A program made the translations under genes and the position numbers. DNA of 64,000 nucleotides from Flavobacterium cerinum (GTDB lineage: Bacteria > Bacteroidota > Bacteroidia > Flavobacteriales > Flavobacteriaceae): contig NZ_SBII01000010.1 of NCBI RefSeq assembly GCF_004028155.1, positions 62,001 through 126,000 on the forward strand, read 5' to 3'. Positions 16,620 to 24,417 of this stretch are shown here, piece by piece. The notes beneath the pieces are model-generated. The model saw only the letters and a program-made list of their open reading frames with translations, was not told the origin of the DNA and ran no database searches. Each line of letters opens with the position of its first letter. Positions within the stretch are counted from its first letter, which is position 1.

Positions 16620-18548
16620 TTAAATTTTCAGCAGGTTCAGTTTACTGTTTTTTCTACTGAATCCGAAATAAATTGAAAGTCCGATTAGCAGCCAGATGGA
16701 GAAATAAATCCAGTTCCAAACACTAAGCTGTGCCATCATATACAAACAGCAGATAAGTCCTAATAGTGGGATAAGTGACAGATTTTGACGGTAAGTCCAA
16801 ACAGAAATAAATATCAGCGATATAAAGAAGATATACATTGGCAGTTTGTGCTTAAAGAGGTCGAAACCGCTTTCATACTTAATATTCTCAGCTATCGGAA
16901 GAGAATCTACTATAGCAGGATACTGATCGGTCTTATCATGATAATAGCTCAGTATGTGCTCCAAATCCTGAGAACCAGTAGTAACATTATTGGCATCATT
17001 CTTAAGCAGGTGCTCATAGATCTCTTTAGCTTCTTTTTCATTAAGTGAAGTAACTATGGTTGACGGACTGTTCATTTCTTTCTCGTTGGTCAGGAAAGCC
17101 ATAGTGTTTTCTTTATTATAAGTAAATGATATTATAAGCCCGATAACAAGTGCCACAGGCATGATATACTTAGCATTTACATAAGGCGTTTTGAATTTCC
17201 CTCTTGGAATATTTGGTTTGTTTTGGAGTACCAATACACCTGCACAAACCAATACAAATGCAAATAAAGTACCGATGCTGCAAAGATCGGTTACTATAGT
17301 AAGATTAAGGAATAATGCTGGAATAGCTACTACAAAACCGGTAACTATCGTTGCATAAGAAGGTGTTTTGAATTTAGGATGTACCTTAGAAAAACGCTTT
17401 GGTAATAGGCCGTCACGGCTCATACTCATCCAGATACGGGGCTGCCCCATCTGGAACACAAGCAGTACGCTCGCCATAGCAATTACAGCACTTACAGCAA
17501 TGATACCCGACATCCATTTAAGGTCAAGTCGTTCAAAGACAAAGGCCAATGGATCACCCACACTCAATTCGGTATAGCTTACCATACCTGTAAGTACTAA
17601 TGCTATAAGAATATAAAGAACAGTACATATTATGATTGCCCACATCATACCTCTCGGTAAATCGCGTTGTGGGTTCTTGCATTCTTCGGCAGTTGTAGAG
17701 ATCGCATCAAAACCTATATAAGCAAAGAATACCGCCGATACTCCTTTAAGTACGCCACTTGCACCATTAGGAGCAAACGGATCCCAGTTGGCAGTATCTA
17801 CATAAAATACACCTACAGCGATAACTAACAGAATAATACATAGTTTTACCACAACCATAAGGTTACTGGCATTACGCGATTCTTTCATGCCTCGGTAAAC
17901 TAAGGCAGTAATTAAGATAATGATTAAAAGAGCTGGTAAATCGGCAACAAGGTGAAGTGAGCCTATGGTTGGCGATGTTGTATAAGCAGTATAAGCTGCC
18001 TGTAAACCCGCATTTAGGTTTTCAAAAGTCTTTCCACCCTGCATTAGCGCTACCGCTTCATGATAGCCGTTTGAAGCTGTAAGGTAATCCATTTGTATCC
18101 ATTGAGGGAGGTGTATGCCGCCGCTGGAGAGGAGCCCCGTAAAATAATCACTCCACGAAATAGCTACTGTAACGTTACCAATGGCATATTCCATAATCAG
18201 TGCCCAGCCTATCATCCAAGCAATTATTTCACCAAAAGCAACATAAGAATAGGTATATGCACTACCTGAAACCGGTACCATAGAAGCAAATTCGGCATAA
18301 GCAAAAGCTGCAAAGCCACAGGCAAGGGCTGTAAAAAGAAAGAGGAAAATCACTGCAGGACCGCCATCTGAACTGGCTTTACCAATAGTACTAAATATAC
18401 CGGCACCTATAATTGCCGCAATTCCAAAGGCTGCAAGGTCCTTAACGGTTAGGTATCTTCCTAATGACTGCTGGCTGTGTTCATTGCTTTCAACCTGGTC
18501 TAATATGTCCTGAACCTTCTTTTTTCTGAATAAATCTTTTAACGCCAT
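16620..18548 (-). CDS. APC family amino acid permease with extra C-terminal region
   Basis: Cationic-amino-acid-transporter-like permease of about 642 residues. Helix 1 carries the IGAGIF substrate-binding loop, and helix 6 has FFAYIGFDAISTTAEECKNPQ, the CAT/YfnA signature. About twelve transmembrane segments are followed by a hydrophilic insert of some 80 residues (around residues 485-570) and two or three further helices at the C-terminus. The insert contains EAKEIYEHLLKNDANN and is absent from minimal APC transporters. I chose ATG 18548 (MALKDLFRKKKVQ) over 18578. It probably imports an amino acid by proton symport; specificity unknown. Confidence 0.9.
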   Translation of the reverse strand: MALKDLFRKKKVQDILDQVESNEHSQQSLGRYLTVKDLAAFGIAAIIGAGIFSTIGKASSDGGPAVIFLFLFTALACGFAAFAYAEFASMVPVSGSAYTYSYVAFGEIIAWMIGWALIMEYAIGNVTVAISWSDYFTGLLSSGGIHLPQWIQMDYLTASNGYHEAVALMQGGKTFENLNAGLQAAYTAYTTSPTIGSLHLVADLPALLIIILITALVYRGMKESRNASNLMVVVKLCIILLVIAVGVFYVDTANWDPFAPNGASGVLKGVSAVFFAYIGFDAISTTAEECKNPQRDLPRGMMWAIIICTVLYILIALVLTGMVSYTELSVGDPLAFVFERLDLKWMSGIIAVSAVIAMASVLLVFQMGQPRIWMSMSRDGLLPKRFSKVHPKFKTPSYATIVTGFVVAIPALFLNLTIVTDLCSIGTLFAFVLVCAGVLVLQNKPNIPRGKFKTPYVNAKYIMPVALVIGLIISFTYNKENTMAFLTNEKEMNSPSTIVTSLNEKEAKEIYEHLLKNDANNVTTGSQDLEHILSYYHDKTDQYPAIVDSLPIAENIKYESGFDLFKHKLPMYIFFISLIFISVWTYRQNLSLIPLLGLICCLYMMAQLSVWNWIYFSIWLLIGLSIYFGFSRKNSKLNLLKI

Positions 18549-18723
18549 TGAATTGGATTTAGCTGCACTTAGATGCAACTAACAAATATAAAAACTTAAT
18601 CTAAAAAAAGTGCCACTTATTTGCATAATTCATAATTTTTCCTTAAATTATTTCTATAGGATTTTTCTATGAACATATAAGGAAATGTGATTAATGTTAT
18701 AACACGAGAAGGCTTATTTTCTC

Positions 18724-18731
18724 TATTTTTG
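18724..18731 (+). promoter_or_regulatory. -7 element of peroxiredoxin operon
   Basis: TATTTTTG is an exact TAnnTTTG match, 37 bp upstream of the peroxiredoxin ATG. No clear TTG sits at the best spacing. Confidence 0.45.
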
Positions 18732-18768
18732 CTCAGTAAAAATTAATAATCACTTAAAATTAACACAT

Positions 18769-19407
18769 ATGTCATTAGTAGGAAAAAAATTCCCAAACCT
18801 AGCAGTTGATGCAATTTCAGAAATGGGCGATAACCTAAAAATTAACATTTTCGAAGAAGCGGTAAACAACAATAAAAAAGTACTATTATTTTGGTATCCA
18901 AAAGATTTCACTTTCGTTTGCCCTACAGAACTTCATGCTTTCCAAGCTGCTTTAGGTGAATTCGAAAAAAGAAATACAATTGTAATAGGTGCATCTTGTG
19001 ATACTAATGAAGTTCACTTTGCGTGGCTTAACACTCCAAAAGATAACGGTGGTATAGAAGGTGTTACTTACCCAATTCTTGCAGATACTAACAGAAACCT
19101 TGCTAACATTCTTGGTATCCTTGACATCGAGTCTTCTGAGTACAATGACGAGACTGACTCTGTTGTATTAACAGGATCTAACGTAACATACAGAGCTACT
19201 TACCTTGTAGACGAAACAGGAAAAATTTTCCATGAAAGTGTTAACGATATGCCACTAGGCCGTAACGTAAACGAATACCTAAGATTAATTGATGCTTACA
19301 CTCACGTACAGGTTAAAGGTGAAGTATGCCCGGCAAACTGGGAAGAAGGAAAAGAAGCTATGACTGCTGACCGTACTGGTGTTGCATCATACCTTGCTTC
19401 TAATTAA
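18769..19407 (+). CDS. Typical 2-Cys peroxiredoxin (AhpC/TSA family)
   Basis: Reduces hydrogen peroxide and organic peroxides. The peroxidatic Cys is in DFTFVCPTE near residues 46-54, and the resolving Cys in GEVCPANWEEGKEA near 184-197. The length of 212 residues is normal for Prx1/AhpC proteins. It heads a three-gene operon with a thioredoxin-like gene (26 bp downstream) and a DUF6952 gene. This places a reductant next to the peroxidase. No OxyR-type gene is adjacent. Confidence 0.95.
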   Translation: MSLVGKKFPNLAVDAISEMGDNLKINIFEEAVNNNKKVLLFWYPKDFTFVCPTELHAFQAALGEFEKRNTIVIGASCDTNEVHFAWLNTPKDNGGIEGVTYPILADTNRNLANILGILDIESSEYNDETDSVVLTGSNVTYRATYLVDETGKIFHESVNDMPLGRNVNEYLRLIDAYTHVQVKGEVCPANWEEGKEAMTADRTGVASYLASN

Positions 19408-19433
19408 TTAATATAAAAATCCCCCAATTTATT

Positions 19434-19748
19434 ATGTTACAAGAACTTGAAAAAGATAATTTAGCAGAAATCGTAGCCGGTACCCCAACTGTTGTAGTAC
19501 AATACTCGGCAGGATGGTGCGGTAACTGCAGAATAATGAAGCCAAAATTTAAAAAAATGGCTGCTGAGAATGAAAATGTAACATTTGTTATTGCCGATGC
19601 CGAAAATTTCCCTGAATCAAGGAAACTGGCTAACGTAGATAACCTGCCAACATTTGCTACTTTTAAAAATGGAGCACTTGTAAACCAGGTACAAACAAAT
19701 AAAGTAGAAATTTTAACCGATTTAGTCAATGAAGTTACCAGTAATTAA
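19434..19748 (+). CDS. Thioredoxin-family protein (CGNC active site)
   Basis: A 104-residue cytosolic thioredoxin-fold protein. The redox motif is WCGNC in QYSAGWCGNCRIMKPKFKK, with the cis-Pro segment in NLPTFATFKNG. CGNC instead of CGPC suggests a tuned redox potential; partners probably include the upstream peroxiredoxin. The last 20 bases overlap the start of the DUF6952 gene, so the three genes are one coupled unit. The family form is conserved beside peroxiredoxin genes in flavobacteria. Confidence 0.92.
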   Translation: MLQELEKDNLAEIVAGTPTVVVQYSAGWCGNCRIMKPKFKKMAAENENVTFVIADAENFPESRKLANVDNLPTFATFKNGALVNQVQTNKVEILTDLVNEVTSN

Positions 19749-19989
19749 GCATTTAACTCAATTTATTGAGGATAATGACCAGGACTATGTTATAGAAACC
19801 CTTGAGGTACTGGAAGCATTAACCGAAGTTCCGTCGCTTAAAGACGAAGAGCTTGACGTTATTGGCGAACTGATCTCTAACATGTATGGCGCGCTTGAGG
19901 TAAACAAAATGATAAAAGACGGCATGGATAAAAAAGAAGCTCTAAACAGTTTTATGAAACGTGTCCTTGGCGCAATAGACAAAAATTAG
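19729..19989 (+). CDS. DUF6952 family protein
   Basis: An 86-residue acidic helical protein beginning MKLPVIKHLTQFIEDNDQDY, which matches DUF6952. Soluble, no cysteine, so it cannot be a redox enzyme itself. Overlap with the thioredoxin gene by 20 bp indicates translational coupling. I infer an accessory role with the peroxiredoxin-thioredoxin pair, based only on conserved position. It ends at the terminator at 20011-20036. Confidence 0.85.
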   Translation: MKLPVIKHLTQFIEDNDQDYVIETLEVLEALTEVPSLKDEELDVIGELISNMYGALEVNKMIKDGMDKKEALNSFMKRVLGAIDKN

Positions 19990-20010
19990 GTTCTATATTT
20001 ACATACACAG

Positions 20011-20036
20011 AAACGCTTCCGGAAACGGGAGCGTTT
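20011..20036 (+). terminator. Terminator of peroxiredoxin operon
   Basis: AAACGCTTCC and GGGAGCGTTT pair over 10 bp (one G-U pair) around GGAAAC, then TTTTTATTT follows. Confidence 0.8.
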
Positions 20037-20070
20037 TTTATTTAATTTTACATCCAAATTGAAAGATACT

Positions 20071-20631
20071 ATGCGCCTTTATATAAAAAACATGGTTTGT
20101 CCCCGCTGCATCACGGCTGTACGCAATGAACTGGAACAAATGAAAATTGACACTGTATCAATAGAACTCGGCGAAGTAGAAATTGCAAGCGAACTTAGCC
20201 ATGAAGAAACCCAGCAACTGGACCATTCGTTAAAAAAATTGGGCTTTGAGCTGATAGGCGATCGAAAAAGCAGGATGATCGAGCAGATAAAGAATGAAAT
20301 TGTATATCTGGTACATCATTCAGACGAAGCGCTTACCACTAATCTATCTACCTGGCTTGCCGATAAACTGCATTACGACTACACTTATCTAAGTAATCTT
20401 TTCTCTGAAGTTGAAGGAACAACAATAGAAAAATATTATATCACACAGCGAATAGAAAAGGTTAAGGAACTCTTGGTTTATGATGAGCTGTCATTATCTG
20501 AAATCGCAGATGCTCTTGGCTACAGCAGTACAGCCTACCTATCCAGCCAGTTTAAAAAAGTAACCGGCCTCACTCCTACTTTTTACAAATCCATAAAAGA
20601 AACCAAACGCAAAAACATTGACGAACTGTAA
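20071..20631 (+). CDS. AraC-family regulator with N-terminal HMA-like metal domain
   Basis: Two parts are visible in about 186 residues. Residues 1-65 form a small heavy-metal-associated-like fold with MVCPRC, a CxxC metal-site pattern. Residues from about 90 carry an AraC/XylS DNA-binding domain: two helix-turn-helix units with LSEIADALGYSSTAYLSSQFKKVTGLTPTFYK. The usual AraC sugar-binding domain is missing, so metal or thiol state is the likely signal. The ATG at 20071 is preferred to the upstream TTG. The next gene encodes an HMA membrane protein, the probable target. The fusion is read directly; the ligand is inferred. Confidence 0.85.
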   Translation: MRLYIKNMVCPRCITAVRNELEQMKIDTVSIELGEVEIASELSHEETQQLDHSLKKLGFELIGDRKSRMIEQIKNEIVYLVHHSDEALTTNLSTWLADKLHYDYTYLSNLFSEVEGTTIEKYYITQRIEKVKELLVYDELSLSEIADALGYSSTAYLSSQFKKVTGLTPTFYKSIKETKRKNIDEL

Positions 20632-20761
20632 ATGTTAATAGCAATTCCAAAAATAACATAAGGGGCAACCAAGGTATAATGCAGAACTTTGTAATGTAAA
20701 TAAACGCAAACTTTCAATTAACCGGATACAGATAATTCTGTACAACTAAACCTCTAATAAA

Positions 20762-21499
20762 ATGACACATACGTATCATATTACCGAGATGACCTGCGCA
20801 GGATGTTCTGCCAAAGTAAGCCACTTATTAAAACGAATCCCGGATGTAACCAGTGTTAGCATTGATCTTGGAACCGGTGATGCAACCATTACAATGGTAA
20901 ACCATGTTGCTACTTCTACACTACAGGAAGCTTTAAAAGAACACCCTAAATACAAGCTTACAGAAAAAATGGTAAAATCTGTAAATATATTTGCAGAGCA
21001 GGTTGAAGAGAAGAAAAGCTGGGCAGCTACTTACAAGCCTATTCTTTTAATTTTTGGATACATAACTGCCATATCTTTAATTGTTTCTTTGTGGGGTAAC
21101 GGCTTTAGTGGAATGATGTTTATGCAGGTTTTCATGGCAGGTTTTTTTCTCATTTTTTCGTTCTTTAAAATGCTCGATCTTAAAGGTTTTGCAAATAGTT
21201 ATGCCATGTATGATATTGTGGCTAAGAAGTTTAAAAGCTGGGGATACATCTATGCATTCCTTGAACTTGGATTAGGATTAGCTTTTGCACTAGGTATTTT
21301 TCCATTGTTTGTTAATGCATTTACAGCTGTATTAATGTCGGTAAGTCTAATTGGTGTACTTCAAAGTGTGATGACTAAAAAGAAAATACAGTGTGCCTGT
21401 CTTGGCGCGGTGTTTAACCTGCCAATGAGTACAGTAACCATTATAGAAGACGGACTTATGATTGCCATGAGTGTAGCTATGCTGTTTATGTACCTATAA
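20762..21499 (+). CDS. HMA domain plus MauE/DoxX-like membrane protein
   Basis: A 245-residue protein. Residues 1-65 are an HMA domain with the metal loop MTCAGCSAKV. The rest has about five membrane helices of the MauE/DoxX type, ending IQCACLGAVFNLPMSTVTIIEDGLM, whose CAC pair sits next to the membrane. Such proteins are thought to bind or pass soft metals such as copper or mercury. It follows the HMA-AraC regulator by 130 bp, suggesting a metal-responsive pair. No P-type ATPase is nearby. Specificity is unknown. Confidence 0.85.
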   Translation: MTHTYHITEMTCAGCSAKVSHLLKRIPDVTSVSIDLGTGDATITMVNHVATSTLQEALKEHPKYKLTEKMVKSVNIFAEQVEEKKSWAATYKPILLIFGYITAISLIVSLWGNGFSGMMFMQVFMAGFFLIFSFFKMLDLKGFANSYAMYDIVAKKFKSWGYIYAFLELGLGLAFALGIFPLFVNAFTAVLMSVSLIGVLQSVMTKKKIQCACLGAVFNLPMSTVTIIEDGLMIAMSVAMLFMYL

Positions 21500-21523
21500 A
21501 ATCCCTATTATTGGGGATTTTAT
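21496..21523 (+). terminator. Terminator after HMA membrane gene
   Basis: ATAAAATCCC and GGGATTTTAT form a perfect 10-bp stem with an 8-base loop. It overlaps the stop codon by a few bases. Confidence 0.75.
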
Positions 21524-21571
21524 ACTCAAAAAAAACGTATTAATTTTATCTAAGAAACAAATTAATACGCC

Positions 21572-23425
21572 ATGAAAAAAATCAAAATACATTTATTGCT
21601 TATTGCAACTATACTTTCTGTAACTATTTCATGTTCAAAGGATGATGATAGTAAACCTACATCAACTCCAAATGAAATTATCTTACATGACAATGTTAAG
21701 ATTGTAGATAAAAACACAATGGAACTTGACTCTAATCCTGAATTAATTAATGCAGGTATATATCAGTTTGTAATTACCGGCGATACGCCGGTAATTGGCA
21801 TTGGAGATATTATAATTGGAGACCAGGGAGAAGGTTTTTTAAGAAAAGTGACTGCGGTAACTACAACTGCAAATAAAATTACTTTACAGACGACAGATGC
21901 AGACATGACAGACGTTTTTAAAGATGGAGCATTTAATTTTTCTATGGATATGGATGGCATGGAGCAGAAAAAAAATGCAGAAAATTTTAAACACTCTTTT
22001 AGTGCTCAGGCATTATATAAAGAAGGCGCGCTGAGTATCGTTTTAGATAATGGTGAAGTAGAACTCGATCCAAATTGGACTTTTGACTTTGAATTTTCAT
22101 CAACAGGTGTTGAAAAGTTTGAAATGAGTGCTCAAAATGCTGTCTTAAACGGACAATTTAAAGCTACAGTTACTGCTTCACAAGCTACAACTTTAGGACA
22201 GCACTCCTCATCTCTACTAAATAGTCCATACAAAAAAAGTTTCACTAAGTATGTTCCCGCAACATTGCTGGGATTACCTATACTAGTTCCGGTTACTATT
22301 ACTGTAGAAATAGATTTAATCGCAGATTACTCTGTTCAGGTGAGTGCTGCTGTTTCAAGATCCGCTACGTTTACAAGCAATAATACATTCACACTTGGTA
22401 TAAAATATGACAATAACCAATGGAATGGTACTAATAGTTTTTCCCCTAATAATACCTTTATATTAAATAATTCTTCAGGGAATGCAAATTTAAATTTAGA
22501 TCTGGCTCTTACTCCTAAAATAAGTGCAAAATTATACGGTATTGTAGGTCCTTATGCTTCAGTTTCATTAAAAGAGCAATTAACTGCAGCAGTAAAATTA
22601 CCCGAAATAAATTGGGATTTTAAAGCAGACATTTGGTTGAAATCAACAATAGGAATTGAAGCAGGGATAAAAATACTTGATAAAGAATTAACAACTGACT
22701 ATAGCCACAGTTGGGAAACACCAAAACTATCCTACCATACCCCCTACAAAATTTCAGCTATCTCAGGTAATAACCAGCTAGGTTCAACTGGAGTGCCTTT
22801 AGCAGATCCAATAGTTGTAAAAGTAGTTGATGAACTTGAGCATCCCCAATCTGGTGTGAATGTCTATTTTTCCATTGTACATGGAGGAGGCTCTGTTAAC
22901 ACACAAACTGTAATAACCGATGATCAAGGTATTGCAAGTGTTATTTGGACACTTGGAAATCAAACCGAGAATGAACTTCATGTTAGTACTAAAAAAGCAG
23001 ACGGCTCCAATATTCTGAATTCTCCCCTTGCTTTTTATGCTACAAATGGAGAAATAGATTTATCGGGGACATGGATAATGAATTTGAATTTACCAACAGG
23101 TGGGGTTTGTGATGAAGTATTAATTATGGATGAAAGTGATCAAAATCTAACCTTATCTTTTAATAACGATGGTACAATTACATTTTTAACCGACCCTTCG
23201 GGAGCAGGTCTAAATAGTAATGAATTTATCCAGGAATATGTACTTGAGGGACAGCAGCTAAACATTACAATTAACTATACAGATGGTATAGATAATTCAA
23301 GTATTACAATCCATTGCAATAATTTTAATTCAACAACTAAAACTTTTACAGGTACATATACTAATAACTGGGGGAATGGAGAGCCCCCATGTACAAATAC
23401 AGTTGTAATTTTTAAGAATCCTTAA
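21572..23425 (+). CDS. Surface lipoprotein with Ig-like domain
   Basis: A 617-residue lipoprotein. The signal peptide ends at SCSKDDDS; the Cys followed by Lys and acidic residues resembles the lipoprotein export signal that sends Bacteroidetes lipoproteins to the cell surface. Beta-rich sequence fills the middle. A bacterial Ig-like (Big_1) region near residues 395-490 includes ADPIVVKVVDELEHPQSGVN and DDQGIASVIWTLG. The last 120 residues begin DLSGTWIMNL, like lipocalin-type C-terminal domains. I infer a surface adhesin or structural protein. It stands alone, between a terminator and tpx. Confidence 0.72.
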   Translation: MKKIKIHLLLIATILSVTISCSKDDDSKPTSTPNEIILHDNVKIVDKNTMELDSNPELINAGIYQFVITGDTPVIGIGDIIIGDQGEGFLRKVTAVTTTANKITLQTTDADMTDVFKDGAFNFSMDMDGMEQKKNAENFKHSFSAQALYKEGALSIVLDNGEVELDPNWTFDFEFSSTGVEKFEMSAQNAVLNGQFKATVTASQATTLGQHSSSLLNSPYKKSFTKYVPATLLGLPILVPVTITVEIDLIADYSVQVSAAVSRSATFTSNNTFTLGIKYDNNQWNGTNSFSPNNTFILNNSSGNANLNLDLALTPKISAKLYGIVGPYASVSLKEQLTAAVKLPEINWDFKADIWLKSTIGIEAGIKILDKELTTDYSHSWETPKLSYHTPYKISAISGNNQLGSTGVPLADPIVVKVVDELEHPQSGVNVYFSIVHGGGSVNTQTVITDDQGIASVIWTLGNQTENELHVSTKKADGSNILNSPLAFYATNGEIDLSGTWIMNLNLPTGGVCDEVLIMDESDQNLTLSFNNDGTITFLTDPSGAGLNSNEFIQEYVLEGQQLNITINYTDGIDNSSITIHCNNFNSTTKTFTGTYTNNWGNGEPPCTNTVVIFKNP

Positions 23426-23487
23426 TCCTAATGCCTGTAATCTTTTATAAATTCTTACTTTTGCTTTTTTAAAACAAAACAAAGAAA

Positions 23488-23985
23488 ATGGCTGATATCA
23501 CTTTAGGCGGGAATCCCGTAAAAACATCAGGCGAATTGCCAAAAACAGGCACAAAAGCGCCAGACTTTACTCTTGTTAAAACAGATCTTTCTACAGCATC
23601 TCTTGCTGATTTTAAAGGCAGCAAACTGGTTCTAAATATCTTTCCAAGCGTTGACACAGGAACATGTGCAGCATCTGTAAGACAGTTCAATCAAAAAGCC
23701 AGCACATTAGAGAATACAAAAGTTCTTTGCATTTCCCGCGATCTTCCATTTGCACAAAATCGTTTTTGTGGTGCAGAAGGTCTTGAAAACGTAATATCCC
23801 TATCTGACTTTAGAGACGGAAGCTTTGGCGAAAGCTATGGTTTAAATGTTACTAATGGTCCGTTACAAGGATTACACTCAAGAGTGGTTGTAGTTATAGA
23901 TGAAGATGGCAACGTAAAATATACAGAGCAGGTAGCCGATATTAAAGACGAGCCTAATTATGATAATGCACTTGCAGCACTATAA
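23488..23985 (+). CDS. tpx: Thiol peroxidase
   Basis: Atypical 2-Cys peroxiredoxin of 165 residues. The peroxidatic Cys is in [16 protein letters not shown] and the resolving Cys in [14 protein letters not shown], the spacing seen in Tpx. It reduces hydroperoxides using thioredoxin. The promoter element TACTTTTG at 23456-23463 lies 25 bp upstream. The DgkA-like gene follows after 18 bp, and co-transcription is likely though the functions differ. Confidence 0.95.
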   Translation: MADITLGGNPVKTSGELPKTGTKAPDFTLVKTDLSTASLADFKGSKLVLNIFPSVDTGTCAASVRQFNQKASTLENTKVLCISRDLPFAQNRFCGAEGLENVISLSDFRDGSFGESYGLNVTNGPLQGLHSRVVVVIDEDGNVKYTEQVADIKDEPNYDNALAAL

Positions 23986-24003
23986 CATAATTTACTTATT
24001 TGA

Positions 24004-24378
24004 ATGAAAGACAACAGGTTTGTTAAAGGCAGGTTAAAGAGTACAGAGTATTCGGTTAAAGGAGCATACAAACTCATTACTACCGAGCACAGTATTATGG
24101 TACAGTTTTTTATAGGCATAGCCATAACCATAGCAGGGTTTTATTTTGACATCTCTGCAACAGAATGGATGCTGCAAATACTGGCAATAGGACTTGTACT
24201 GGCAATAGAGGGGCTTAATACGGCTGCAGAAAAAATTGCCGATTTTATCCATCCTGAATATCACGAAAAAATAGGTTTTATAAAAGATATAGCTTCCGGA
24301 GCTGTATTCTTTGCTGCTATGGCTGCCTTAGCAGTAGGTGCTATAATTTATTATCCTAAAGTGGCGCTTCTTTTTTAA
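24004..24378 (+). CDS. dgkA: Diacylglycerol kinase family protein
   Basis: A 124-residue trimeric-type kinase of the DgkA/UdpK family with three membrane helices. Key residues are in AYKLITTEHSIMVQF (the helix 1 Glu) and AIEGLNTAAEKIADF (the conserved E-x-x-N-T-A-x-E motif), with DIASGAVFFAA after them. It phosphorylates a lipid, either diacylglycerol or undecaprenol; sequence alone cannot decide, and many non-proteobacterial members are undecaprenol kinases. It lies 40 bp before ftsK. Confidence 0.9.
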   Translation: MKDNRFVKGRLKSTEYSVKGAYKLITTEHSIMVQFFIGIAITIAGFYFDISATEWMLQILAIGLVLAIEGLNTAAEKIADFIHPEYHEKIGFIKDIASGAVFFAAMAALAVGAIIYYPKVALLF

Positions 24379-24417
24379 ATTTATTGATATTTTTACATTC
24401 GCGATATTTACTATTTA

